Shown: piece by piece, positions 1 through 8,868 of the stretch | Numbering within the stretch: the stretch's first letter is position 1 | Layout of the letters: each line of letters opens with the position of its first letter | DNA from: Candidatus Goldiibacteriota bacterium | GTDB taxonomy: Bacteria; Oederibacteriota; PGYV01 | Assembly: GCA_016937715.1 (NCBI GenBank) | Contig: JAFGWA010000028.1 | Coordinates: 1-51,897, forward strand | Length of the DNA stretch: 51,897 nucleotides | Reading direction: 5' to 3' | Translations under genes and position numbers: made by a program | Notes under the pieces: generated by a model | What the model saw: only the letters and a program-made list of their open reading frames with translations | What the model was told of the DNA's origin: nothing | Database searches by the model: none

Positions 1-1
1 A

Positions 2-1867
2 ATAGGAATGCGGACAGGAACACTTACCGCGGGCAAAACAGCGTGGTTTGATGATTTTTACTTCCCGGGAAGCGTTGTATCAACGCCCACTTTCACGCAT
101 ACCCCGACAGACACTTCAACAAGCACCGCGACAGACACTTTAACAAGCACCCCGACAGATACTTCAACAAGCACCGCGACAGACACTTCAACAAGTACCG
201 CGACAGACACTTCAACAAGTACCGCGACAGACACTTCAACAAGCACCCCGACAGACACTTCAACAAACACCCCGACAGACACTTCAACAAACACCCCGAC
301 AGACACATACACGCAAACTCACACTTATACAAACTCGGCAACGCCCACGTCAACGCAGAATATATCGTTAACAGGTAAAATATTATTTTCCACAGACAGG
401 GACGGAAACTGGGAAATATATTCGCGTGACCTTGAAACAGGGGTTGAAACAAACCTTACAAACAGCCCGGCAAATGAATTAAACCCGTCTGTATCACCGG
501 ACGGTTTGTACGCGGTCTTTTACGGCGACGCGGACGGAGATAATGAAATATATCAGATTAATCTTGCGACGCTGCAGGTAATAAAGCTTACAGACAATAC
601 AGCAAGTGATTATGACCCTTCGTATTCGCCGGACGGTTCCAAAATTGTTTTTAAATCAAACCGCGATGACGGGTATGGCGATATTTTTATTATGTCATCT
701 GACGGTACGGGGCAGCTTAACCTTACACCTTTGATGAACACAACCGAAGAGTGGGACCCTTGTTTTACGCGTGACGGAAGCCGCATTGTATTTGTTTCAA
801 GGCTTGGCGCCGCAGCTGACAGCGATGAAATCTATATAATGGAATCAGACGGCCAGGCAATTACAAGGCTTACTGATAACACGGTGCCGGACTGGTATCC
901 TTCGTGCAGCCCTGCTGAAGATAAGATACTTTTTATTTCAAAAGAACCTGCTGACTTGGATGATGGTATTTACACAATGAATTATTCGGGCACGTCAAGG
1001 CTGGCGCTGCTGCAGTCAGCGGGGGACGATAATGATCCGGCATATTATGATGACGGGCAGAAGGTTATTTATATAAATAATTCCGGCGGAGATTATGATA
1101 TTTATATTGCGGATTCAGACGGCTCAAATGCGGCTTTGATTGGCGGTTCTTCTTTTGATGAACTCTGCCCGGTTTGGGTTAATACCGCTGTCTTAACTTT
1201 CACGCCCACGGCAACTGAAACGGACACACATACGTACACTTATACGCAGACTTCCACTTCAACCCATACCCCCACATACACGCATACAAACACAAATACC
1301 GTTCAGGACACGTTTACATCAACACACACGCACACCAATACAGACACCGTTCAAAACACATTTACCCCGACTTATTCACAGACCGGGACAAGTACTCCCG
1401 TAAATACTTTCACCTTCACATATTCGCAGACAAAGACAAACACCCCTCAGGATACTTTTACACAGACGCCGTCAGATACTTACACGATGACACATACCGC
1501 AACTTACACAAATACCCCTTCTTTCACGCACACTCCCACGCCTGTAAGCGCGGCGCTGCCGGTGGCCGGGGAAGAAGTTTATATATATCCAAATCCGTTT
1601 ATACCGGGAAATCACACCGGTATAAATGGCGCTTATAGCGCCAAATACAGGCATGATAAAGTGCGTTTTCTTTTATACACTGTTTCTTTCAGGCTGATAA
1701 AAGAATTTGAATATAAAGTGGATAATCAGGCGGGAATAAATACAGTCAGTATTCCGGCAAAAAAACTTGCCGGGCTCAGTAACGGGGCTTATTATTATGT
1801 ATTAACTGCAGAAGGGGAAAAAGGAATACAAAGGTTTAAAGCGGGCAGGATTATAGTGCTTAAATAA
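2..1867 (+). CDS. Partial surface/secreted protein: Thr-rich repeats, TolB-like propeller, YPNPF C-terminal domain
   Basis: The frame is open to the left edge, so the N-terminus is missing; the ATG at position 8 is probably internal. The first residues (TAWFDDFYFPG) look like the last strand of a jelly-roll binding domain. A Thr/Ser/Pro stretch of 8-residue repeats (TDTSTSTA-like) follows, then about 270 residues of PD40/TolB-like propeller with recurring SPDG and DGSKIVF-type blades, a second Thr-rich linker, and a last 100 residues beginning YIYPNPF that resemble FlgD/T9SS-like sorting or Ig-like domains. The Thr-rich stretches are probably extended, possibly glycosylated stalks. An extracellular, cell-surface role is inferred; ligand and anchor are unknown. 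Confidence 0.75.
   Translation: MGMRTGTLTAGKTAWFDDFYFPGSVVSTPTFTHTPTDTSTSTATDTLTSTPTDTSTSTATDTSTSTATDTSTSTATDTSTSTPTDTSTNTPTDTSTNTPTDTYTQTHTYTNSATPTSTQNISLTGKILFSTDRDGNWEIYSRDLETGVETNLTNSPANELNPSVSPDGLYAVFYGDADGDNEIYQINLATLQVIKLTDNTASDYDPSYSPDGSKIVFKSNRDDGYGDIFIMSSDGTGQLNLTPLMNTTEEWDPCFTRDGSRIVFVSRLGAAADSDEIYIMESDGQAITRLTDNTVPDWYPSCSPAEDKILFISKEPADLDDGIYTMNYSGTSRLALLQSAGDDNDPAYYDDGQKVIYINNSGGDYDIYIADSDGSNAALIGGSSFDELCPVWVNTAVLTFTPTATETDTHTYTYTQTSTSTHTPTYTHTNTNTVQDTFTSTHTHTNTDTVQNTFTPTYSQTGTSTPVNTFTFTYSQTKTNTPQDTFTQTPSDTYTMTHTATYTNTPSFTHTPTPVSAALPVAGEEVYIYPNPFIPGNHTGINGAYSAKYRHDKVRFLLYTVSFRLIKEFEYKVDNQAGINTVSIPAKKLAGLSNGAYYYVLTAEGEKGIQRFKAGRIIVLK
107..298 (+). repeat. Eight tandem 24-bp coding repeats
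   Basis: Eight head-to-tail 24-bp units begin ACAGACACTTCAACAAGCAC and differ at only a few positions, mostly a CGCG/CCCG alternation at the end (Ala versus Pro). They encode the 8-residue Thr-rich repeat of the surface protein. The near identity at DNA level suggests recent slippage or unequal recombination, so copy number probably varies between strains. Confidence 0.9.
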
Positions 1868-2046
1868 TAAAACTCCATATATAGACGGTGCTGTTTATGT
1901 TCTTTGAATCTGTTTTGTTCCTGCTGCCATTAAAAACAGTTTTTGACTGCCGGCGCTTTGTTTAATACCATAAGTACAGAAAATAGGTATTGAAAGGGCG
2001 GCTGTTTTGGATAATAATAAGTGTATAAATGAATAATGGAGAGCCG

Positions 2047-2763
2047 ATGAACGCTGAAAATCTTGTAAACACCGTCAAAAACCGCCTTAACAAACGCGCG
2101 GATAAGAAATACAGGGAAGTTCATGAAAAATCAATTATGGTTAATGCCAAAAAAATCATCGGCGCAAGGCTGCCTGTAATAAACGCGCTTGCCGCGGAGA
2201 TTTACCAAAAAATAAAAAATACGGATATAGATGGAATTTTTAAGCTGTCGGACGCGCTTATTTCCTCGGGTATTTACGATGTAAGAAAAACAGGGATTGA
2301 AGTTATATGGAAGGCGAAAAAAAGATTCGAAAAAAGACATTTTGGATATGTTGGCAGGTGGGTTAAGGAGGAATTGGAAGACTGGGGCGACTGCGATTCT
2401 CTTGGCACGCACGTTGCCGCGGAATTTCTGTTTAAGTTTCCGGAGCTTCTGCCGAAAATCTTAAAATGGGCAGACAGTAAAAATTTTATAGTAAGGCGCG
2501 CCGCATGCGTTACGTTTATAGTGCCCGGTAAAAAGGGAATGTATTTAAAGGAGATATTCGGGCTTTCCTCAAAGCTGATGAATGACCCGCACGGCCTTGT
2601 GTTAAAGGGCTATGGCTGGGCGTTAAAGGAAGCGTCAAAGAAACACCAAAAGGAAGTTTTTAATTTTGTGTACGTTAACCGGCGCGCAATGCCAAGGACG
2701 GCGCTAAGGTACGCGATAGAAAAAATGCCGGAAAAATTAAGAAAAATGGCTATGGGGAAATAA
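2047..2763 (+). CDS. DNA alkylation repeat (AlkD/AlkC-like) protein
   Basis: About 238 residues, the usual size for the AlkD superfamily of HEAT-like-repeat DNA glycosylases, which excise alkylated bases. The protein is helical and basic. Recognisable pieces are the N-terminal YREVHEKSIMV stretch, the central WKAKKRFEKRHFGYVGRWV region and a KNFIVRRAACVTF-type helical repeat near the middle. An ATG lies 18 bases upstream at 2029, but GGAG at 2038-2041 is well spaced for the ATG at 2047, so that start is preferred. The stop overlaps the next ATG by one base, suggesting co-transcription. Function is assigned by family resemblance only. Confidence 0.65.
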   Translation: MNAENLVNTVKNRLNKRADKKYREVHEKSIMVNAKKIIGARLPVINALAAEIYQKIKNTDIDGIFKLSDALISSGIYDVRKTGIEVIWKAKKRFEKRHFGYVGRWVKEELEDWGDCDSLGTHVAAEFLFKFPELLPKILKWADSKNFIVRRAACVTFIVPGKKGMYLKEIFGLSSKLMNDPHGLVLKGYGWALKEASKKHQKEVFNFVYVNRRAMPRTALRYAIEKMPEKLRKMAMGK

Positions 2764-4109
2764 TGAAAATTATACGTAATAAAATTAAATTTGTTTTATT
2801 AATAATGTTTGTGTTGTTCGTTTCATGTGTTTATGCGAATTCGTATAAATATTATACAACGGCACAATACGGCAAGTATTCATCCATAGAAGGGAAATAT
2901 GAAGTTGATAAAGATAATGTGATGAAGGTTCATGGTTATGAATTTATTATTGATGATACGGGAAGAAATAAGGAAATAACTTATTTTTATGATGGCAAGC
3001 CGGCAAAAGATCCGTTTTTTAATGTGTGCAACATAAAATTTAAATATGCTGATAATGAAGAGGTTAGAATATATTATGATGAGAAAGGACAGCCTACAAA
3101 AGATAATAGCGGTTCATACGATAGGCATATGCTAATTAATGGTAATGAGGCGGTATGTTATGCTCTAAATAACAGCGGGGATTTAGTTCCTTTTAATGGA
3201 GGATCCTACAAATTCTGGATGAAATTCGAAGAAGGTTTGGTTACTGAAATGAAATTTATGGATAAACAAGATAATTTTATTACTGATGATTATTTAGAAT
3301 TTAAACAAAAAAGGTATTATGATGATGAAGGCAGGCTTAAATCATTAATCAGCTTTAATGATAAAAGTGAAAAAGCGTTGAATAAATTTGGCTATGCGGA
3401 AGTTAAATATGAATATGAAGACGAAGGCACGTTTGAAAGTGTGGGTTATTTTGATCAGCGGGGAGATCCGGTGGAAATAAAGGGCGGTTTAAATCGTAAA
3501 GTAAAAAAAATGGATAGCAAAGGAAGGGTGTTAATGAATGCAAGGTACAATTTAAAGGGTGAATTAATAACACATCGTTCAATTAAAGAAAGAGATTCAT
3601 ATGGGTCAATACTGAAAGAATATTTAATGGATTGTGACGGTTCTATTGTATCGGGAGAAGATGGTCTGGGAATTATTAAACGTGAATATGACAGTCAAAA
3701 TCGGAAAGTGTCAGAGAAATATTACGATGCAAATGAAAATCTCATGCTGCTTGATCTTAATGGTTCTGCGGGTTTTCTTTATTTATATGATGAGACGGGA
3801 AAATTAGCAAGAATGGTCAGCCTTGGTATCGATGGTGCTCCGGTCTATAACAATAAATTAAATTTTTGTATTAAAGAATATTCCTATTTTCGCAGTGGAG
3901 ATGTTTCGGAGATAAGATTCTTAGGCCCGGATAATGAACCGCTGGAAAATCCCGCAAATGCAAATGCGGTGAAAATAAAATATGAAAATATACCGGAGCA
4001 GGGAAGGCGAGATGCCGTTTTTATAGCACGCGATGGAAGTGAAATAAAACGAAGTTTTTATGGCAATTACTTTGAAACACAAATACTAATCACTAAAGAA
4101 AAGAAATAA
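2763..4109 (+). CDS. Exported protein with YD/MORN-like repeats, unknown function
   Basis: 448 residues. A basic N-terminus and hydrophobic segment form a signal sequence; cleavage could be after VYA (SPase I) or at the FVSC cysteine as an atypical lipobox. The mature part is built from repeated aromatic-Asp motifs such as YYDEKGQP, YYDDEGRL, YFDQRGDP and YYDANENL, as in YwqK-like or YD-repeat proteins with beta-hairpin solenoids. Codon usage is clearly more AT-rich than in the genes on either side, which may indicate transfer. It starts in the stop of the alkylation repeat gene. No function is assigned. Confidence 0.6.
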   Translation: MKIIRNKIKFVLLIMFVLFVSCVYANSYKYYTTAQYGKYSSIEGKYEVDKDNVMKVHGYEFIIDDTGRNKEITYFYDGKPAKDPFFNVCNIKFKYADNEEVRIYYDEKGQPTKDNSGSYDRHMLINGNEAVCYALNNSGDLVPFNGGSYKFWMKFEEGLVTEMKFMDKQDNFITDDYLEFKQKRYYDDEGRLKSLISFNDKSEKALNKFGYAEVKYEYEDEGTFESVGYFDQRGDPVEIKGGLNRKVKKMDSKGRVLMNARYNLKGELITHRSIKERDSYGSILKEYLMDCDGSIVSGEDGLGIIKREYDSQNRKVSEKYYDANENLMLLDLNGSAGFLYLYDETGKLARMVSLGIDGAPVYNNKLNFCIKEYSYFRSGDVSEIRFLGPDNEPLENPANANAVKIKYENIPEQGRRDAVFIARDGSEIKRSFYGNYFETQILITKEKK

Positions 4110-4153
4110 GCCCGCGTTAGAATGGATTGTTTAAAAAATTAAGGTGGTGTTTT

Positions 4154-4783
4154 ATGAAAAAAACTATTATGGCGGCGTGTATTTTAGTCCTTATATTTGG
4201 CGGAATTACAAAGGCTGAATACTGGTACCCGATAAGCGTAAACAGCAGCTGGAATTATGAGGGGTATTTTAAAGCGGAGCCAAAAAAGACCCTTAAAGTA
4301 AAGGCAGTAATAGCGGAAGAGCGTAAAATTGACGGTAAGAATTATTTTTTTTATAATGTACCGGGTTTTGATGTAAGGTTTTTTGTGCGCACTGAAGACA
4401 CCGGCGGATATATGAAACTTATCAGATACCCTTATCCGCTCTTTAAATTCTTAAGCTATGACGTGGTATTAAAAAAAGAGGTCTTGTTTGTTAAGTATCC
4501 GTTTGTGGCCGGCGAAAAGTGGCATCAGGAAACAGAAGCCGCGGCGATGCTGTGGCCTATTGTAATAAACCGTAAAGTAAAAATGGACTTTGAAACAGTT
4601 GAAGTAAAAAAGGTTATATTTAAAGGCGAAGAAAAAGACGCGTGGCATGTACGTATTTTAATGGATCAGGGTGACGGAAAACCAAAAGAAGAAAATCACT
4701 GGTACATTGACGGCGAAGGCTACGTGGGCGGGGAAACTGCCGAACACAAGGTGATGCAGGCGGGTCTAAAGTTTAAGGACTGA
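4154..4783 (+). CDS. Exported protein of unknown function
   Basis: About 209 residues. AAGGTGG at 4141-4147 sits just before the ATG at 4154, so that start is chosen over an upstream in-frame TTG. A clear signal peptide (MKKT followed by a hydrophobic run, then TKA/EYWYP) predicts export. The mature protein is rich in beta-strand patterns with aromatic pairs (NSSWNYEG, YRYPYPL-like, ENHWYIDGEGYVG), like small periplasmic lipocalin/DUF-type barrels, but I do not recognise a family. A gap of about 44 bp follows the preceding gene. Confidence 0.6.
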   Translation: MKKTIMAACILVLIFGGITKAEYWYPISVNSSWNYEGYFKAEPKKTLKVKAVIAEERKIDGKNYFFYNVPGFDVRFFVRTEDTGGYMKLIRYPYPLFKFLSYDVVLKKEVLFVKYPFVAGEKWHQETEAAAMLWPIVINRKVKMDFETVEVKKVIFKGEEKDAWHVRILMDQGDGKPKEENHWYIDGEGYVGGETAEHKVMQAGLKFKD

Positions 4784-4843
4784 AAAAAGCATATTGCGGC
4801 ACCGGAAGAGAAAAATGACGCGCGGCATTTAACAGGAGGTTGT

Positions 4844-5668
4844 ATGGCTGAAACAAAAAATATAGCGGTAGTGGTTCCAAGCCTTCGCAATATGTACACG
4901 GTGCAGATGCTTTGGGCTATACAGGCAAGGGCTTATGATTCCGATTATGACCTGCTTGTTTATACCGTTAAGGCGGCGGACAAAAAAGGCGGGATAGATT
5001 ACGTTTATAAGAAAATAGCGGATGAAAAAAAGGCACATGCCGCGATAATAATGGCTTATAACCTTAATGATGAACATAAAGCACTTATGGAAAAAGCCGG
5101 GGTTGTACCTGTGGTGGTGGAAGGAAAAAGCAATAATACATACAAGGTTTCTTCTGACAGTGAAAAAGGCGGTTATGAAGTCGGAAAATATATGGCACAG
5201 TGCGGTTACACTAACATAGGTTTTATTTCCGGAAATAAAGAAACTGCAGATTCTCAGAGAGAAAGGCTTGAAGGGTTTAAAAAGGGTTTAAAGGAGAAAG
5301 GTATTGAACTTCCGGAACATATGCAGTTTCAGGTTGAAGAGTATAATTATAAATCCGGAAAAGAGGCTTTTCGGTATATGTTTATGAATGAAGCGCGCGC
5401 GGTATTTGTGGCCGCGGGCGATTATGTGGCACAGGGTTTTATAAACGAAGCCAGAAAAAACGGCATAACCGTACCGGAACGTATCGCGGTAATAGGATAT
5501 GACGATGTGGAAGCGTCAGGAGAACAGGAACTTACAACCGTGCGGCAGCCCATTGATGAAATGGGTAAGCAGGCGTTTGAAATGGCGGTAAGGGGCATTA
5601 ATGAACCCTGGACCCAGCCTTTTGAAAAGATTATGAGAACAGAGCTTGTGGTAAGGAAGACGGCATAA
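4844..5668 (+). CDS. Stand-alone LacI/periplasmic-binding-protein-like sensor domain
   Basis: 274 residues that match the effector-binding half of LacI-family regulators: N-terminal IAVVVPSLRNMYTVQML, middle SDSEKGGYEVGKYMAQ and IGFISG, C-terminal ERIAVIGYDDVE and LTTVRQP. A full LacI regulator would have about 55 extra N-terminal residues with a helix-turn-helix; these are absent, as is any signal peptide. AGGAGG at 4834-4839 fixes the ATG at 4844, and no HTH is encoded in frame upstream. A cytoplasmic sugar- or nucleoside-binding sensor acting through a partner is possible. It could also be a decayed regulator, though the frame is intact. Confidence 0.7.
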   Translation: MAETKNIAVVVPSLRNMYTVQMLWAIQARAYDSDYDLLVYTVKAADKKGGIDYVYKKIADEKKAHAAIIMAYNLNDEHKALMEKAGVVPVVVEGKSNNTYKVSSDSEKGGYEVGKYMAQCGYTNIGFISGNKETADSQRERLEGFKKGLKEKGIELPEHMQFQVEEYNYKSGKEAFRYMFMNEARAVFVAAGDYVAQGFINEARKNGITVPERIAVIGYDDVEASGEQELTTVRQPIDEMGKQAFEMAVRGINEPWTQPFEKIMRTELVVRKTA

Positions 5669-7273
<1,605 letters not shown>

Positions 7274-7290
7274 TAATTGATGTTATATAG

Positions 7291-7331
7291 AAGCCCGGTT
7301 TGCGTGGTTAAAGCGCAGCCGGGCTTTTTTT
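7291..7331 (+). terminator. Intrinsic terminator of eno
   Basis: AAGCCCGG (7291-7298) pairs with CCGGGCTT (7319-7326), followed by a T run to about 7331. It starts 17 bp after the enolase stop. Confidence 0.9.
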
Positions 7332-7350
7332 ATTTGGATTTTATTTGTAT

Positions 7351-7485
7351 TGGTAGACGCGGGTCTTTAGCCCGCGCGTTTTTGCTTTTTTGAGGTGGTT
7401 TATTATTTAATGTAGAGCCGTATCATGATACGGCTCGTTTTAAGGCGCAATACAACTGCCGCGGGCTGAAGACCCGCGTCTACCA
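7351..7485. repeat. Nested palindromic element A - B - inverted A
   Basis: A family A unit (7351-7378) and its inverted copy (7456-7485) flank a family B palindrome (7411-7437, GAGCCGTATCATGATACGGC core). The whole 135-bp block could fold as one long hairpin with the B palindrome in its loop. It fills most of the eno-patatin gap and resembles BIME/MITE-like composite repeats. No coding capacity is evident. Confidence 0.75.
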
Positions 7486-7558
7486 GAACATTTTTAATAT
7501 CTCGCTTCTGCTTAACAGCTTAATTGCTTAAACCGTTATTTTTTATGGGAGGGAAAAC

Positions 7559-8572
7559 ATGAAAAAGGAATTCAGAATACTGGCATTAGACGGCGGGGGT
7601 TTGCTTGGAATATATACTGCTGCCGTGCTTGCAAGGCTGGAACAGCACTACGGAAAAAAAGCCGCGGACCATTTTGACCTGATTGCCGTTACTTCTGCCG
7701 GGGCAATTTCCGGCGCCGCGCTTTCTGTGGGCGTCAGCGGCGTGAAACTGGTGCAGTTCTTCAGGGAAAAAGGGCCGGGAATATTCCATTATAACGTGGA
7801 GGGCAGTTTAACTGATTTCTTCAGAAAGATAAAACAGGTGCTGTTCACAAGCAAACATTCCAATGCGGAGCTTTTAAAGGCGTACAGGGAAATATATGGG
7901 GAAAAGACTTTTGCTGAAGCTGGTAATTATATGTGTATCTCCTCGTTTAACGTTACAAAAGGAGTGACAAGGGTGTTTAAAACCCCGCACCACCGGAACC
8001 TTGAAGAAAACCGCGGAATTAAACTGTGGCAGGCTGTGGCGTGTTCTTCTGCCGCGCCTACTTTTCTGCCGGAATATTTTCCGTGTTTTGCCGGTGAGGA
8101 AAACTGCGGCTATGTGGACGGCGGGTCGTGGGCAAATAATCCGGCTATGATGGGGCTTACAGAAGCTTATAAATATTTTGTCGGCAAAAAGAGAAAGTTT
8201 AAAAACGTGAAAATAGTATCCATAGCAAGTTTTGCCGAAGAGCTGAAAAGAAAGAAACAATTAAAATCAGTACGCGACTGGAGCTTTGGAATGGACTTTA
8301 TGGGGCTTTTTATGACCGCGCAGTCCGCGTCTGTTGATTATATGATGGGGAATATGCTTAAAAATGTGAAGAGGGGCTATTTAAGAATAGAACCCGTGGT
8401 CACTGAAGAAATGGCAAAGATTTATACGGCTGATAATACATCGCGGGAAGTCCTTGATAAAATGGTGGAAGCCGGAAATAATTCCGCCGCAGAAGCGCTT
8501 TCAGGCGGAGAGTCAAAAAAGATGTTAGACGAAATATTTAAAACAAAAAAGGCTACAAATCCAAGGTTTTGA
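7559..8572 (+). CDS. Patatin-like phospholipase
   Basis: 337 residues. Patatin lipases hydrolyse acyl esters with a Ser-Asp dyad. The oxyanion-hole loop LDGGGLLGIY is at residues 10-19, the nucleophile is Ser46 in VTSAG, and the catalytic Asp is D187 in YVDGGSWANNP. The nucleophile elbow normally reads GxSxG; here the first Gly is Val44. No signal peptide is seen, so a cytoplasmic enzyme is likely, close to the small CBASS/CapV-like or bacterial patatins, but no cyclase or other defence gene is adjacent. GGGAGGG at about 7548 is the ribosome binding site. Confidence 0.88.
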   Translation: MKKEFRILALDGGGLLGIYTAAVLARLEQHYGKKAADHFDLIAVTSAGAISGAALSVGVSGVKLVQFFREKGPGIFHYNVEGSLTDFFRKIKQVLFTSKHSNAELLKAYREIYGEKTFAEAGNYMCISSFNVTKGVTRVFKTPHHRNLEENRGIKLWQAVACSSAAPTFLPEYFPCFAGEENCGYVDGGSWANNPAMMGLTEAYKYFVGKKRKFKNVKIVSIASFAEELKRKKQLKSVRDWSFGMDFMGLFMTAQSASVDYMMGNMLKNVKRGYLRIEPVVTEEMAKIYTADNTSREVLDKMVEAGNNSAAEALSGGESKKMLDEIFKTKKATNPRF

Positions 8573-8610
8573 TGTTTTGTTCCGGATTTTTTTGTACGGG
8601 TAATTTTTGT

Positions 8611-8700
8611 TAACGTAGAGATGCAATATATTGCGTCCAGGTCTTTTATTTAAAGGCGAGGCGTAATATATTACGCCTCTACGGTAAAATGCAAAACCGC
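8611..8700. repeat. Paired family B palindromes
   Basis: A forward unit (8611-8640, AACGTAGAGATGCAATATAT then TGCGTCC) and an inverted unit (8656-8683, GAGGCGTAATATATTACGCC then TCTACG) are followed by a conserved tail ending GCAAAACCGCG. The same pair-plus-tail arrangement recurs at 15411-15530, 48993-49160 and 49240-49335. Confidence 0.8.
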
Positions 8701-8725
8701 GTTAAGACTTAATCATGCAAAATAA

Positions 8726-8757
8726 AAAACCCGCACTTTTTAAGGTGCGGGTTTTTT
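8726..8757. terminator. Bidirectional intrinsic terminator (patatin / glnA)
   Basis: AAAAACCCGCAC (8726-8737 region) pairs with GTGCGGGTTTTTT (8745-8757), with A and T tracts on both sides. It lies between the convergent patatin and glnA genes and can end both transcripts. Confidence 0.9.
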
Positions 8758-8814
8758 ATTTTTTATATCTTATCTTGTTTTACTTCCTTTTTTGTCCTTG
8801 TTCCTTTGTTCTTG

Positions 8815-8862
8815 CCGAGCTGCTGAACTTCCGAGCTGCTGAACTTCCGAGCCGCTGAACTG
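8815..8862. repeat. Three tandem 16-bp repeats downstream of glnA
   Basis: CCGAGCTGCTGAACTT occurs three times head to tail (8815-8830, 8831-8846, and an altered copy to 8862), immediately after the glnA stop on its transcript side. GAGCTGCCGAGCTGC at about 49500 is related. Confidence 0.8.
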
Positions 8863-8868
8863 CTTGTT

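Noticed and set aside
58-452. Long minus-strand ORFs opposite the Thr-rich repeats (VSVGVLVEV-like and CLSGCLLK-like)
   Set aside because: They are repeats read on the wrong strand of a clear coding repeat; no ribosome binding site and no family resemblance.
7559-8572. Patatin as a CBASS/CapV effector
   Set aside because: No nucleotide cyclase or ancillary defence gene is adjacent.
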